Below, in pieces: positions 55,806-64,000 of a stretch of 64,000 nucleotides of DNA. This DNA comes from Pseudoramibacter porci (GTDB taxonomy: Bacteria > Bacillota > Clostridia > Eubacteriales > Eubacteriaceae). The notes beneath the pieces were generated by a model. That model saw only the letters and a program-made list of their open reading frames with translations. It was not told where the DNA came from and did not search any database. Where the stretch lies: assembly GCF_009696145.1 (NCBI RefSeq), contig NZ_VUMO01000001.1, forward strand, positions 186,001 to 250,000, written 5' to 3'. Every line of letters begins with the position of its first letter. Within the stretch, counting starts at the first letter, position 1. Made by a program: the position numbers and the translations under genes.

Positions 55806-57383
55806 ATGTACGATTGTGATTTATCTTTTTTGGGATTAGACGGAAAAAAAGCACTCGCGAATGCGAAAGCATCAGTTTTGACAGAAAAGGCACTCTCCCG
55901 CGGTGAAGGACATTTGTCTGATACCGGCGCGATCGTCGTCAACACTGGCAAATACACCGGGCGTTCACCGAAAGACCGCTTCATCGTTGATGATGAAGTC
56001 AGTCACGACAAAGTCGCTTGGGGTTCCATTAACATGCCCTTTGACGAAGATAAATTTGAAGCTTTATACAAAAAGATGACGGCATATGTCGGCACTTTAG
56101 ACGAGGTCTACGTCTTCAACGGGTACGCTGGCGCAGATAAGGATTATCAACTGCCGATCCGCGTTGTTAATCAATACGCAAGCCAGAATCTTTTTGTCCG
56201 CAATCTATTTATTGATCCGGAAGATGATGAAGAAGCCAAGAAAATCGATCCGCAGTTTACTGTGATCGCTGTTCCAGGATTCCACTGCGATCCAGAAGTT
56301 GACGGCACCAACAGCGAAGCGGCGATTATCATCAGCTTCAAGAAACGTGTAGTGCTGATAGCGGGCTCCCGCTACTGCGGCGAAATTAAAAAATCGATTT
56401 TCTCTGTTATGAACTACCTGCTGCCGCAGAAAGACGTTTTAACCATGCACTGCTCAGCTAATATGGATGACGACGGCCGAACAGCACTGTTCTTTGGGCT
56501 TTCTGGAACAGGGAAAACGACGCTATCTGCCAACCCTGAACGCGGCCTCATTGGCGACGACGAACACGGCTGGAGTGACAACGGCATTTTCAACTTTGAA
56601 GGCGGATGTTTTGCAAAATGCATCGATCTCGAAGAAGAAAGCGAGCCTGAAATCTACCGCGCCATTCGCTTCGGCACGGTGGTCGAAAACGTCGTTTTAG
56701 ACGAAAACGGCAAGCCCGATTACAGTGACGACAAATACACGCAGAATACGCGCGCGGGCTATCAGCTGAGCTATATTCCCAATGCGGTGATTCCGAGTAT
56801 TGGCGGTCATCCGAATACGATCATTTTCCTGACGGCTGACGCATTTGGTGTTTTGCCTCCGGTCGCAAAACTCAATAAATACCAGGCCATGTTCCACTTT
56901 GTTTCCGGTTACACCAGCAAACTGGCGGGGACGGAACGCGGCGTTACTGAACCGCAGACGACATTTTCCACATGCTTCGGCGAACCCTTTATGCCCCTTC
57001 CGGCATCGCGTTACGCCGAACTTTTAGGTGAAAAAATCGATCAGTATCATTGCAACGTTTATTTGGTTAATACCGGGTGGTCCGGCGGCCCTTACGGTGT
57101 CGGCAGCCGCTTCAAATTGAAATACACGCGCGCGATTGTATCCGCAGCGACGGCAGGAAAACTTGAAGACGTTCCAACCGTCCACGACGATTTATTCAAT
57201 ATCGAAATTCCGACAAGCTGTCCGGGTGTGCCTTCAGAACTTCTGATGCCGAAGAACACATGGGAAGATAAAGAAGCATACGACAAAACGGCCAAAGATC
57301 TGGCTGCACATTTTGTTGACAACTTCAAGAAATACGACACCATGCCGCAGGAAATCATCGACGCAGGCCCGAATATCAAGTAA
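55806..57383 (+). CDS. pckA: ATP-dependent phosphoenolpyruvate carboxykinase
   Basis: PckA interconverts oxaloacetate + ATP and PEP + CO2 + ADP. In fermenters it may run anaplerotically. The kinase P-loop is GLSGTGKTT near residue 234, with DDEHGWSD (metal site) following and [14 protein letters not shown] near 40 as an ATP-type signature; [12 protein letters not shown] is near 420. Length 525 residues. GAAAGGAAG precedes ATG 55806. Single gene with promoter and terminator. Confidence 0.96.
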   Translation: MYDCDLSFLGLDGKKALANAKASVLTEKALSRGEGHLSDTGAIVVNTGKYTGRSPKDRFIVDDEVSHDKVAWGSINMPFDEDKFEALYKKMTAYVGTLDEVYVFNGYAGADKDYQLPIRVVNQYASQNLFVRNLFIDPEDDEEAKKIDPQFTVIAVPGFHCDPEVDGTNSEAAIIISFKKRVVLIAGSRYCGEIKKSIFSVMNYLLPQKDVLTMHCSANMDDDGRTALFFGLSGTGKTTLSANPERGLIGDDEHGWSDNGIFNFEGGCFAKCIDLEEESEPEIYRAIRFGTVVENVVLDENGKPDYSDDKYTQNTRAGYQLSYIPNAVIPSIGGHPNTIIFLTADAFGVLPPVAKLNKYQAMFHFVSGYTSKLAGTERGVTEPQTTFSTCFGEPFMPLPASRYAELLGEKIDQYHCNVYLVNTGWSGGPYGVGSRFKLKYTRAIVSAATAGKLEDVPTVHDDLFNIEIPTSCPGVPSELLMPKNTWEDKEAYDKTAKDLAAHFVDNFKKYDTMPQEIIDAGPNIK

Positions 57384-57400
57384 TTGAATCGCTTTGTCTA

Positions 57401-57438
57401 AAGGCCGGATATCTCTGACAAGGGATATTCGGTCTTTT
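57401..57438 (+). terminator. Terminator after pckA
   Basis: AAGGCCGGATATC (57401-57413) pairs with GATATTCGGTCTT (57424-57436), two G-U pairs, followed by Ts. Confidence 0.88.
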
Positions 57439-57461
57439 TCTTTAAATAAAACTGAAGCGCC

Positions 57462-57490
57462 TTGACAATCAGATGGGGAATGTATATACT
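57462..57490 (+). promoter_or_regulatory. Promoter of marR-lon
   Basis: TTGACA (57462-57467), 17-nt spacer, TATACT (57485-57490). Transcription should start near 57497, within the first arm of the inverted repeat that follows. Confidence 0.85.
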
Positions 57491-57491
57491 G

Positions 57492-57542
57492 ACATCGAAA
57501 TTTAGGTAAAACCAAACTAATTTATACAAGCGATTTCGATGT
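57492..57542. promoter_or_regulatory. Nested inverted repeats at the marR-lon start site
   Basis: Outer repeat: ACATCGAAAT (57492-57501) and ATTTCGATGT (57533-57542), perfect 10-bp arms 31 nt apart. Inner element: TTAGGTAAAACCAAACTAA (57502-57520), 19 bp and imperfectly palindromic, resembling both MarR-type and DtxR-type operators. The position over and just after the transcription start fits a repressor site, probably for the MarR protein itself. Confidence 0.65.
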
Positions 57543-57557
57543 ATGACAGGAGCGTAT

Positions 57558-57974
57558 ATGGCATGTAGAAGGCAAGATTTAATTCAGGCATTGAGTCATT
57601 TAACTGCATTGGGAACCCATTGCAGCGATGCGGCGAAAGATGAGTGTCGTACGATGCTGACGCGCCGTCAAGTCGAGTGCCTGCACATTATTGATGAGCG
57701 TCAGAATATTACTTTTTCTGATTTAGCACATACTTTTAGTTTATCGAAACCGACCATTACGGAAATGATCGACAAACTCTCAGATCAAGGCTGTGTGGTT
57801 CGTGAGCGAAGTCAACAGGACAGACGGGTCTCTTATATCCGGCTGACCGAAAAAGGCGAGGCAGCCGCACGCTGCGAACAGCGCGGAAAAATGCAGCTGA
57901 TTTATCACATTGAAGCCAGTTTGACGGACGATGAGATTGATCTGCTGATTGCGTTGTTGAAAAAAGTGCATTAA
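57558..57974 (+). CDS. MarR-family transcriptional regulator
   Basis: A 138-residue MarR-type winged-helix regulator. The recognition helix region is TFSDLAHTFSLSKPTITEMID near residue 52 (core LAHTFSLSKPT), followed by the wing DQGCVVRERSQQDRRVSYIRLT with the conserved DRR. Three cysteines in the first 30 residues (ACRRQ, THCS, DECR) could sense thiols or metal, but this is speculative. ATG 57558 follows GGAG (57550-57553); an ATG at 57543 is an alternative. lon starts 20 nt after its stop, so the regulator probably controls the protease and itself through the leader repeats. Confidence 0.88.
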   Translation: MACRRQDLIQALSHLTALGTHCSDAAKDECRTMLTRRQVECLHIIDERQNITFSDLAHTFSLSKPTITEMIDKLSDQGCVVRERSQQDRRVSYIRLTEKGEAAARCEQRGKMQLIYHIEASLTDDEIDLLIALLKKVH

Positions 57975-57994
57975 CACAAACAGGAGGCGATACT

Positions 57995-60391
57995 ATGGCC
58001 ACAGAAGGAAGAATCCCAATGAAGGCACCGGTCATTCCAATAACAGAGACCGTTATCTTTCCGGGCATCAAAAACCGGATCTACGTCAATGAGACCATTG
58101 GCAATAACATTAAACAGTACATGGGTGATGCGAACACGCTGGCTGTCGGTTTAACGACAAAGGGCAACATCCCCTACGAAGAATTAAACGATTCGTCATT
58201 TTACCGTATTGGGGTGCTGTTTCAATTTAACCGGATCGAAGAAGCGAACAATGGCGGCTACATCATCGAAATTTTCACGCTGCGCCGTGTCGAGGTCTTA
58301 AGCGTTGCAGATACCCCGGATCATCAGCTCATGGCAGAATACGAAGAATATCCGGAATGGGAAGACATGACAGAAGCCGATGACGAAGAAATGACGGCTT
58401 ACATTAAAAATCTGTGTAGCGAATTCTCAGAAAACTTCAAAGGTGCGGATTACTTCATGAAGGTGCTGGACCGTCAGCAGCACGTTCAGCAAATTATGGG
58501 GTACTTGGTGCCCATGATGAGCATGTCCATTTCAGAAAAGCAGGCGCTTTTGGAAATTAATTCTCAAAAACGGCGTGCCCTTAAATTCATCGACTACTTG
58601 ATTAAAGAAAAGGATTCCGTGCATCTGCAGCTGGAAATCAGCAGAAAGTACGCCAGAGAAAAGGACAAGAATTACCGCAACGCCATGCTTCGAGAACAGC
58701 TTCACAACATCGAAGCGGAGCTTGGAGAAGAAGATGGCGACGAATCTCAGAGCTACCGGGAACGTGTCGAAGCGTCCGATATGCCGGAAGATGTCAAAAA
58801 AGTCGCGATGCGGGAGGTCAAGAAGCTTGAAGCGGTGCCACAGGGATCCTCAGAAATGTCGATCATTATGAACTACCTCGATTTACTCCTGGATCTGCCA
58901 TGGACTTGCGAGCCACAGATGATCGACATCGAAGAAGCGAAGCGCGTGCTCGACGAAGATCACTATGGCCTCGAAAAGGTGAAGGAACGCATTATCGAAC
59001 ACTTGGCGGTCATGAAGATGAAGAACGACAACCAAGGCACCATTTTGCTCCTCGTCGGCCCTCCGGGAACCGGGAAGACCAGTCTCGGCCGATCCATTGC
59101 GAGAGCTCTTGGCCGCGAATACGTCCGCGCCAGCCTTGGCGGCGTTCGGGATGAATCTGAAATCAGGGGTCACCGCCGGACCTATATCGGCGCATTACCG
59201 GGCCGTATTATCAAAGGCATCCGCGACGCCAAAACGATGAATCCAGTTTTTGTTCTCGACGAAATCGACAAACTGGGCATTTCTGCTCAGGGCGACCCTT
59301 CGGCCGCGCTGCTCGAAGTGCTCGACCCGGAACAGAACAATACGTTCTCAGATCATTATCTGGAAGTCCCTTACGATCTGTCCAATGTCTTTTTCATCTG
59401 CACGGCCAATGATGCTTCCCGAATTCCGGGGCCGTTGTTGGATCGTGCCGAAATCATTGAGCTTTCATCTTACACCAATACAGAAAAGCTGCACATCGCA
59501 CAAGAACATCTGGTTTCAAAAGTTATCGAAGAAAATGGGCTGCAGCCGGAACAGCTGACCATTTCGAAGGAAGCCATTGCGCGCATCATCGAAGATTATA
59601 CGGCTGAAGCTGGGGTCAGAGGGCTGACCAAGCAGCTCGCGAAAATTGCACGAATGACGGCTGAAAAAATCGTCACCGGCAGCGCCGAAACCGTTTCGGT
59701 GGATGCCGACGATGTGGAAACATGGCTTGGACACAAGAAGCGTTATCATGAAAAAGTCAGAGCCCACAATGCGCCGGGTGTTGTGACAGGGATGGCTTGG
59801 ACAGCAGTCGGTGGGGAAATCTTGTTCACCGAAGCGACATTCATGCCGGGCTCCGGCCGATTAATCATGACGGGTCAGCTGGGCGACGTCATGAAAGAAT
59901 CAGCGACGATTGCGATGAGCTTGATCCGCTCCCGGTTTAGCGAAGAAGCGACGGGCTTCGATTATTCGAAATTTGATACGCATATTCACGTGCCGGAAGG
60001 GGCAACACCAAAAGACGGCCCGAGCGCCGGCGTGACCATTACCACAGCGTTGGCATCCTTGATTCTCGGGAAATCGGTAGACAGCCGCTTGTCGATGACG
60101 GGCGAAATCACCTTGTCCGGCAATGTACTTCCGGTTGGCGGCATTAAAGAAAAGGTTATTGCGGCGCAGCGTGCAGGTGTAAAGAAAATTATCTTGCCGA
60201 TGGAAAATAAGGAAGACCTTGAAGATGTGCCGAAGGAAGTCACCGACGCACTTAAATTTGTCTACGCGGAAACGATTGACGATGTGCTGAAAGAAGCTCT
60301 CGGCGTCGAAATGCCTAAATATCAGATTCACACCAATATTCAATTGGACCCTCAGAAAAAGGAACAGACAGATTTATCAGTCATTCTTTAA
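57995..60391 (+). CDS. lon: ATP-dependent Lon protease
   Basis: A 798-residue Lon. N-terminal LON substrate domain (1-~200), coiled region, AAA+ module with Walker A GPPGTGKTS near residue 352 and Walker B PVFVLDEIDKL near 413, and the protease domain with catalytic Ser in PKDGPSAGVT near 675 and Lys in GGIKEKVIAA near 718. AGGAGG precedes ATG 57995. Being paired with a MarR gene rather than the clpX/engB neighbours often seen in Firmicutes is notable. Confidence 0.96.
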   Translation: MATEGRIPMKAPVIPITETVIFPGIKNRIYVNETIGNNIKQYMGDANTLAVGLTTKGNIPYEELNDSSFYRIGVLFQFNRIEEANNGGYIIEIFTLRRVEVLSVADTPDHQLMAEYEEYPEWEDMTEADDEEMTAYIKNLCSEFSENFKGADYFMKVLDRQQHVQQIMGYLVPMMSMSISEKQALLEINSQKRRALKFIDYLIKEKDSVHLQLEISRKYAREKDKNYRNAMLREQLHNIEAELGEEDGDESQSYRERVEASDMPEDVKKVAMREVKKLEAVPQGSSEMSIIMNYLDLLLDLPWTCEPQMIDIEEAKRVLDEDHYGLEKVKERIIEHLAVMKMKNDNQGTILLLVGPPGTGKTSLGRSIARALGREYVRASLGGVRDESEIRGHRRTYIGALPGRIIKGIRDAKTMNPVFVLDEIDKLGISAQGDPSAALLEVLDPEQNNTFSDHYLEVPYDLSNVFFICTANDASRIPGPLLDRAEIIELSSYTNTEKLHIAQEHLVSKVIEENGLQPEQLTISKEAIARIIEDYTAEAGVRGLTKQLAKIARMTAEKIVTGSAETVSVDADDVETWLGHKKRYHEKVRAHNAPGVVTGMAWTAVGGEILFTEATFMPGSGRLIMTGQLGDVMKESATIAMSLIRSRFSEEATGFDYSKFDTHIHVPEGATPKDGPSAGVTITTALASLILGKSVDSRLSMTGEITLSGNVLPVGGIKEKVIAAQRAGVKKIILPMENKEDLEDVPKEVTDALKFVYAETIDDVLKEALGVEMPKYQIHTNIQLDPQKKEQTDLSVIL

Positions 60392-60413
60392 AAGGATGAG
60401 ATCGTTTCGATTC

Positions 60414-60450
60414 AAATGGGATCCGGTTTGTCGCCGAATCCCATTTTTTT
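60414..60450 (+). terminator. Terminator after lon
   Basis: AAATGGGAT (60414-60422) pairs with ATCCCATTT (60438-60446), with inner CGG/CCG pairs, then a T run. Confidence 0.85.
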
Positions 60451-60460
60451 TGAAATGTTC

Positions 60461-60489
60461 TTGCATTTTGCGAAGGGTTTTGATAACAT
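60461..60489 (+). promoter_or_regulatory. Promoter of tRNA-Arg
   Basis: TTGCAT (60461-60466), 17-nt spacer, TAACAT (60484-60489), 15 nt before the tRNA. Confidence 0.65.
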
Positions 60490-60504
60490 AAGAAAAGTGA
60501 TTTT

Positions 60505-60581
60505 GCGCTCGTAGCTCAGGTGGATAGAGCAATGGTCTCCGAAGCCATGTGTCGGCCGTTCGAATCGGCTCGAGCGCACCA
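60505..60581 (+). tRNA. tRNA-Arg (CCG)
   Basis: Full cloverleaf: acceptor GCGCTCG (60505-60511) with CGAGCGC (60571-60577), discriminator A, encoded CCA 60579-60581. Anticodon stem ATGGT/GCCAT (one G-U pair) around the loop CTCCGAA gives CCG, reading CGG arginine codons. T loop GTTCGAATC is standard. Confidence 0.95.
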
Positions 60582-60591
60582 TTTGAAAGTT

Positions 60592-60628
60592 AAGCGCCGT
60601 TTGATACAAGATCAAACGGCGCTTTTTC
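60592..60628. terminator. Bidirectional terminator between tRNA-Arg and the Sel1 gene
   Basis: AAGCGCCGTTTGAT (60592-60605) pairs perfectly with ATCAAACGGCGCTT (60611-60624), with Ts after it on the plus strand. Confidence 0.88.
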
Positions 60629-60635
60629 TGTGCTT

Positions 60636-61328
60636 TTAAGTATATTGGACGTTTTGTAACTCCGGCGTCAGCTGTTTGTCGAGCTGCGACTCGATTGCGG
60701 ATAAATCGGCCTTAATCCCGGGAAGGGGCAGATGGGCGTAAGGGTCGCCTTTAATGAGCAGGGCGTAGCATTTTTCTTTCGCTGTATTTAAATGATGCAT
60801 CGCAGAAAGTAAATCGGGCGGACATCCGATGCCGCGGAAGAGGCAATGCCCAATGCGGGAGACGATGTTGGGATAATCGGGGCTTTTGGGCGTGACGCGG
60901 GACAGCGCCTGTTGGTAATACTGGAGCGCCATGCCGCCGTCTTGCACAACAAAACGGCCGTCCCGGTACATGTCGCCGAGTTTGTACAGCGCGCAGTGGT
61001 CGCCTTTTTCTGCAGCCAGGGTGAATTCACGAAAGGCTTTTTCGTAGTTGATCGGGATATTTCGCCCGTAAAAATGGCAGTAGCCAAGGTAGAGGTGGCC
61101 GCCAACTTCGCCAAGTTCGGCGGCGCGTTCGAACCATTTTCGGGCCTCTGTGTAGTTTTGGTCGACGGTAAAGCCCTCGTAATACAGTCGGCCTGCGAGG
61201 TACATGGCCTGGGCGCTGCCGTCCTCCGCTGCGGCTAAAATATCGCTTTTTAATGCGTCTTTTTCGTCCTGACCCATTGCACTGCGGTCGCAGGTCTCAA
61301 AACGCGATTTCAAGGATTTGGCCATCAC
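60636..61328 (-). CDS. Sel1-repeat (TPR-like) protein
   Basis: A 230-residue cytoplasmic protein made of Sel1-type solenoid repeats. About four are visible: AQAMYLAGRLYYEG, GGHLYLGYCHFYGR, CALYKLGDMYRDGRF and PNIVSRIGHCLFRG, each with the A/G...LG...Y pattern. Such proteins act as protein-binding scaffolds; no specific partner is suggested. The start is GTG 61328 or ATG 61325, both just after the stop of the YjbQ gene and served by GGAG within its last codons, so the two are translationally coupled. Confidence 0.82.
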   Translation of the reverse strand: MMAKSLKSRFETCDRSAMGQDEKDALKSDILAAAEDGSAQAMYLAGRLYYEGFTVDQNYTEARKWFERAAELGEVGGHLYLGYCHFYGRNIPINYEKAFREFTLAAEKGDHCALYKLGDMYRDGRFVVQDGGMALQYYQQALSRVTPKSPDYPNIVSRIGHCLFRGIGCPPDLLSAMHHLNTAKEKCYALLIKGDPYAHLPLPGIKADLSAIESQLDKQLTPELQNVQYT

Positions 61329-61330
61329 GC

Positions 61331-61747
61331 CTACGCTCCGATGATTTTGATCAAGGCATGCTTGTCGCGCTTGCCGTCAAATTCGAAGTAGAAAATCTGT
61401 TCCCAGGTGCCGAAATCGAGTTTTCCGTTTGTCACGGCGACCACGACTTCCCGCCCCATGATGGTCCGTTTCAGGTGAGCATCGCCGTTATCTTCGAAGC
61501 CATTGTGGTGGTAACGGCTGTAGGGCTTTTCCGGCGCCAGTTTTTCAAGCCAGTTTTCAAAATCCTGGTGCAGTCCGGGTTCGTCGTCGTTGATGAAAAC
61601 GCTGGCGGTGATATTCATGGCATTGACGAGGACAAGCCCTTCTTGGATACCGCTTTCTTCGAGGGCGCTTTCGACGTCTGGGGTGATATTGACCAATCCC
61701 CGGCGGGTATTAAAATGGAAGTGCAGTTCTTTTCTGTAGGATTTCAT
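61331..61747 (-). CDS. YjbQ family (UPF0047) protein
   Basis: A 138-residue protein of the YjbQ/UPF0047 family. Recognisable blocks are [15 protein letters not shown] near residue 15, [14 protein letters not shown] near 46, DGDAHLK-type [12 protein letters not shown] near 87 and [13 protein letters not shown] near 110. Some members show weak thiamine-phosphate synthase activity, but the physiological role is unclear. It is first in a two-gene unit with the Sel1 protein. Confidence 0.88.
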   Translation of the reverse strand: MKSYRKELHFHFNTRRGLVNITPDVESALEESGIQEGLVLVNAMNITASVFINDDEPGLHQDFENWLEKLAPEKPYSRYHHNGFEDNGDAHLKRTIMGREVVVAVTNGKLDFGTWEQIFYFEFDGKRDKHALIKIIGA

Positions 61748-61815
61748 GGTGAGTCTCCTTATTGTTTTTTCTTCGCATTATATCACAGGCGGCAAATCGT
61801 TTCACAGAACGGATA

Positions 61816-61844
61816 TTGCCCGAGGATATGCCCTGTGGTATGAT
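61816..61844 (+). promoter_or_regulatory. Likely promoter of the acetyltransferase gene
   Basis: TTGCCC (61816-61821), 17-nt spacer, TATGAT (61839-61844), about 55 nt before ATG 61899. Confidence 0.45.
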
Positions 61845-61898
61845 GACGGTGAAGACGAACCGATTTTACAGATCGATTACGAAGTAAAAGGGAAAATT

Positions 61899-62540
61899 AT
61901 GCGAAAAGAAAAAGAAACAGAACGGATGCTTGCCGGACAATTATTCTCACCGTTTGAAGTCGGAAAAGATGACTGGGACCGGGTGCATGCGGCGCAGAAA
62001 GCGTTTAATGAATCGGCATTTTGGTGTGACAGCAGCGCCCTGGAGGAATTGAAAAAATGCTTTGGCGCGGCTCCGGATGATTTGAAACTTACCCCGCCGG
62101 TTTATTTTGACCGGGGCGTCCAAGTATTTTTCGGAAAACATTTTTACGCGAATACCGATTTGACGATTCTCGACGAAAATGACGTCCGATTTGGCGACCG
62201 CGTGATGGTCGGTCCTCACGTCAGCATCTACACAGTGAGCCATCCCATCGATCCGGAAATTCGAAACACGGAGCTAGAAATTTCAGCGCCGGTTACGATT
62301 GGCGATAACGTCTGGATCGGCGGCAATGTGGTGATCAATGGCGGCGTTACCATCGGTGAAGGGGCCATCATCGGGTCAGGCGCTGTCGTGACCCACGATA
62401 TCCCGGCACACGTCGTAGCGGCGGGCAATCCGTGCCAGGTTATCCGCCCAATCGGTGAGGCAGACCGTCAATTTTGGCAGGCACAGTACGAAGACTATCT
62501 GCGCCAATTTCAAGAATTCGATGAAAAAGCGAAACCCTAA
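61899..62540 (+). CDS. Sugar O-acetyltransferase, maltose/galactoside type
   Basis: A 213-residue left-handed beta-helix (hexapeptide-repeat) acetyltransferase. The N-terminal Mac domain (KEKETERMLAGQLFSPFE) marks the maltose/galactoside acetyltransferase group. The catalytic histidine is in YTVSHPIDPE near residue 114, and hexapeptide repeats run through VTIGDNVWIGGNVVINGGVTIGEGAIIGSGAVV (cores IGDNVWIGG, IGEGAIIGSG). AAAAGGG precedes ATG 61899; upstream in-frame codons would run through the promoter. Acetyl-CoA donor; the sugar acceptor is not certain. Confidence 0.9.
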   Translation: MRKEKETERMLAGQLFSPFEVGKDDWDRVHAAQKAFNESAFWCDSSALEELKKCFGAAPDDLKLTPPVYFDRGVQVFFGKHFYANTDLTILDENDVRFGDRVMVGPHVSIYTVSHPIDPEIRNTELEISAPVTIGDNVWIGGNVVINGGVTIGEGAIIGSGAVVTHDIPAHVVAAGNPCQVIRPIGEADRQFWQAQYEDYLRQFQEFDEKAKP

Positions 62541-62541
62541 A

Positions 62542-62579
62542 AAAATCCCCGATGAAAATCCATTTCATCGGGGATTTTG
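62542..62579. terminator. Bidirectional terminator
   Basis: AAAATCCCCGATGAAA (62542-62557) pairs perfectly with TTTCATCGGGGATTTT (62563-62578). It can end both the acetyltransferase gene and the convergent minus-strand operon. Confidence 0.88.
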
Positions 62580-62586
62580 GTATTAC

Positions 62587-63090
62587 TTACGGATTGGGAA
62601 AGAGTTTGTCGAAAAGCCAATGTGTAAACGGCGCGGCGAAAAACATGTTCCAGAAAAACGCCATCGGCAGATTTTTAATCACTGTTCCGACCCAGATCGC
62701 TGGCAGATTAATCGGGTTGGCGTGGGCAAGAATGAGGTTGAATAAAATCGAGGCAATCAGACTCATCGTCGGGCACATGATCGCGACCGTTCCGGCCTGG
62801 CGCATGATTCGGCAAAAATACGGGCTGTCTTTGTGGGGATCGGTGTGCCGAGCGGCGAAAGCTGCGCCGATTCGATTGCCCCAGAGACTGGAAGTGATAA
62901 AGACAAAAACGCCCATGTACGATGCTTCAATTGCAGCGCTGACAAAAACATGATTGGTCATGGTACTGAAGCCGCCGATGTTCAAATTAAAGCCCTGTTT
63001 TATGGCGATGTTGTAAACCTCCATGCCGTAGGCCATCACGTACGACATCAGTAAACCGAAAATAACACCTTGTTTTTTTGTTCTTGGCAT
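62587..63090 (-). CDS. DUF2798-type small membrane protein
   Basis: A 167-residue membrane protein with about four hydrophobic segments (GVIFGLLMSYVMAYGMEVYN, ASYMGVFVFITSSL, AGTVAIMCPTMSLIASILF and NLPMAFFWNMFFAAP regions). The opening RTKKQGVIFGLLMSYVM and the repeated layout of two helix pairs resemble DUF2798 proteins, which have no established function. It lies 23 nt after the MATE gene in the same direction, suggesting cotranscription. Confidence 0.7.
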   Translation of the reverse strand: MPRTKKQGVIFGLLMSYVMAYGMEVYNIAIKQGFNLNIGGFSTMTNHVFVSAAIEASYMGVFVFITSSLWGNRIGAAFAARHTDPHKDSPYFCRIMRQAGTVAIMCPTMSLIASILFNLILAHANPINLPAIWVGTVIKNLPMAFFWNMFFAAPFTHWLFDKLFPNP

Positions 63091-63113
63091 ATAAATATAC
63101 TCCTTTCATCAAA

Positions 63114-64000
63114 TTAAATTTTATTCTTGGTACGTGGTTTGGCTGGATTGCTGATGGGCGCCACACGGGGGGAAAAGGTCCATTTGAGCAGGAGAAGGGC
63201 TACTGCAGCTGCGGCCGCTTCTCCGATAGGGAAGGCCCAGAAAACGGCAGTCGTCGCCAGTGCCGAGTGGCTGAAAAGCCACGCCAAAGGCAGTGGAATA
63301 ATGAGCAGTCTCAAAAGTGAGACAATCAGCGACGCATTTCCCGCTTCCAGCCCCTGAAATACACCTTGCAGCGCGATATTGACTCCGGCGAAAACAAAAC
63401 CTACGCTGATGATGTGCATGGCACTGACACATAGAGATTCAGTCACCTGAGTCAGACCAAAGATTTGCGCGAGGGAGTGGGCAAAAATTTGGAGAATAAA
63501 CATCCCGAAGATCATCACGGTGATGGTATCGATGAGCCCCCAACGGATGCACTGTACAATCCGATCTTTCAAACGGGCGCCGTAATTGTAGGCCGTCAGC
63601 GGCGTAATGGCGTCCCGCAGGCCAAATCCGGCGAAGAAGACAAATTGCTGGATTTTGTAAAAAATCCCGTAGGCGGTGACGATCTGCTGGGAAATGGTCC
63701 CGAAGATGATGTTGACGCCGTAAGTCATAAAGCTCATCAGCGTCTGCATGACAATGGCTGAGAAGCCAATTTGATAAATGCCGCGGATCGTCCTGACATG
63801 CGGTTTTAAAAAGGTCAGGCCCATTTTGATTTCTTTATTTTTTGTAATTTGGAACACGAGCGCCAGGACCAATGAAACAATTTGACCAATGACAGTGGCG
63901 TAAGCCGCGCCGGCGATGCCCATTGCAGGACAGCCGATCAGTCCGTAAATCATGATCGGGTCGAGGACAATATTGGTCAAGGCCCCTGTGATTTGGGCTG
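63114..64000 (-). CDS. MATE-family efflux transporter, N-terminal part outside the window
   Basis: The C-terminal ~295 residues of a multidrug and toxic compound extrusion transporter. The reading frame continues open to base 64000, so the start lies beyond the window. Recognisable parts are NIVLDPIMIYG with GIAGAAYATVIGQ just after, FGLRDAITPLTAYNYGA in the second half and GVFQGLEAGNASL near the end. About eight membrane segments are visible. These transporters export cationic compounds with Na+ or H+; the substrate is unknown. Confidence 0.88.
   Translation of the reverse strand, partial: AQITGALTNIVLDPIMIYGLIGCPAMGIAGAAYATVIGQIVSLVLALVFQITKNKEIKMGLTFLKPHVRTIRGIYQIGFSAIVMQTLMSFMTYGVNIIFGTISQQIVTAYGIFYKIQQFVFFAGFGLRDAITPLTAYNYGARLKDRIVQCIRWGLIDTITVMIFGMFILQIFAHSLAQIFGLTQVTESLCVSAMHIISVGFVFAGVNIALQGVFQGLEAGNASLIVSLLRLLIIPLPLAWLFSHSALATTAVFWAFPIGEAAAAAVALLLLKWTFSPRVAPISNPAKPRTKNKI

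Overview
The window is ordinary chromosome from a mid-GC Gram-positive anaerobe, most likely class Clostridia and close to Eubacteriaceae. The main pointers are the SCIFF peptide/maturase pair beside yajC, a fused IspH-ribosomal protein S1 gene, an acetogen-style one-carbon operon (formate-THF ligase, FolD, FchA cyclodeaminase), a membrane pyrophosphatase, glycyl-tRNA synthetase of the single-chain type, and consensus sigma-A promoters with AGGAGG ribosome binding sites. I cannot name the species. I see no prophage, insertion sequence, integron or CRISPR array; the gene content is conserved core with a few accessory modules.

Layout. 1-200: end of a tRNA cluster (Gly, Cys). 217-6110: ruvA-ruvB-queA-tgt-yajC-scfA-scfB, i.e. 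Holliday junction migration, queuosine tRNA modification, the Sec accessory YajC and a ribosomally made six-cysteine peptide with its radical SAM maturase. 6107-6373: a free-standing structured RNA gene with its own near-perfect promoter and terminator, not assigned to a family with certainty. 6402-12119: small-alarmone-hydrolase-like HD protein, a LysR regulator divergent from a heterodimeric ABC exporter, and an ECF S component. 12187-20325 (minus strand): a RACo-like iron-sulfur/ASKHA protein, a P1B-type ATPase with a small DUF6110-like partner behind a promoter carrying two metal-sensor-like palindromes, a K+-dependent membrane pyrophosphatase and GlyQS. 20573-27346: Na/Pi cotransporter, a P1-family peptidase, then fhs-folD-fchA-larB.

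27467-40589 is a division and cell wall (dcw) cluster: rsmH-ftsL-pbp-murF-mraY-murD-ftsW-murG-ftsQ-ftsZ-nrdR-nudix; murE, murB and ftsA are not in it. 40685-49992: lysA, site-2 protease, scpA-scpB (chromosome condensation), rluB, mnmM, a BaiN-type flavoprotein, cmk, plsC and the ispH-rpsA fusion. 50124-53522: comM-dprA (DNA uptake/recombination) and a fluoride riboswitch controlling crcB. 53586-60391: coaBC (minus), a YgjP-like metalloprotease, pckA, and a marR-lon operon whose leader holds nested inverted repeats. 60461-64000: tRNA-Arg, a Sel1-repeat protein, a YjbQ protein, a sugar-type O-acetyltransferase, a DUF2798-type membrane protein and the 3' part of a MATE transporter running off the window.

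The items most worth following up are the 6142-6373 RNA, the tandem operators of the P1B-ATPase/DUF6110 unit, the marR-lon leader, the extra cysteine in the SCIFF peptide, and a larB gene sitting in a one-carbon operon without larC or larE.
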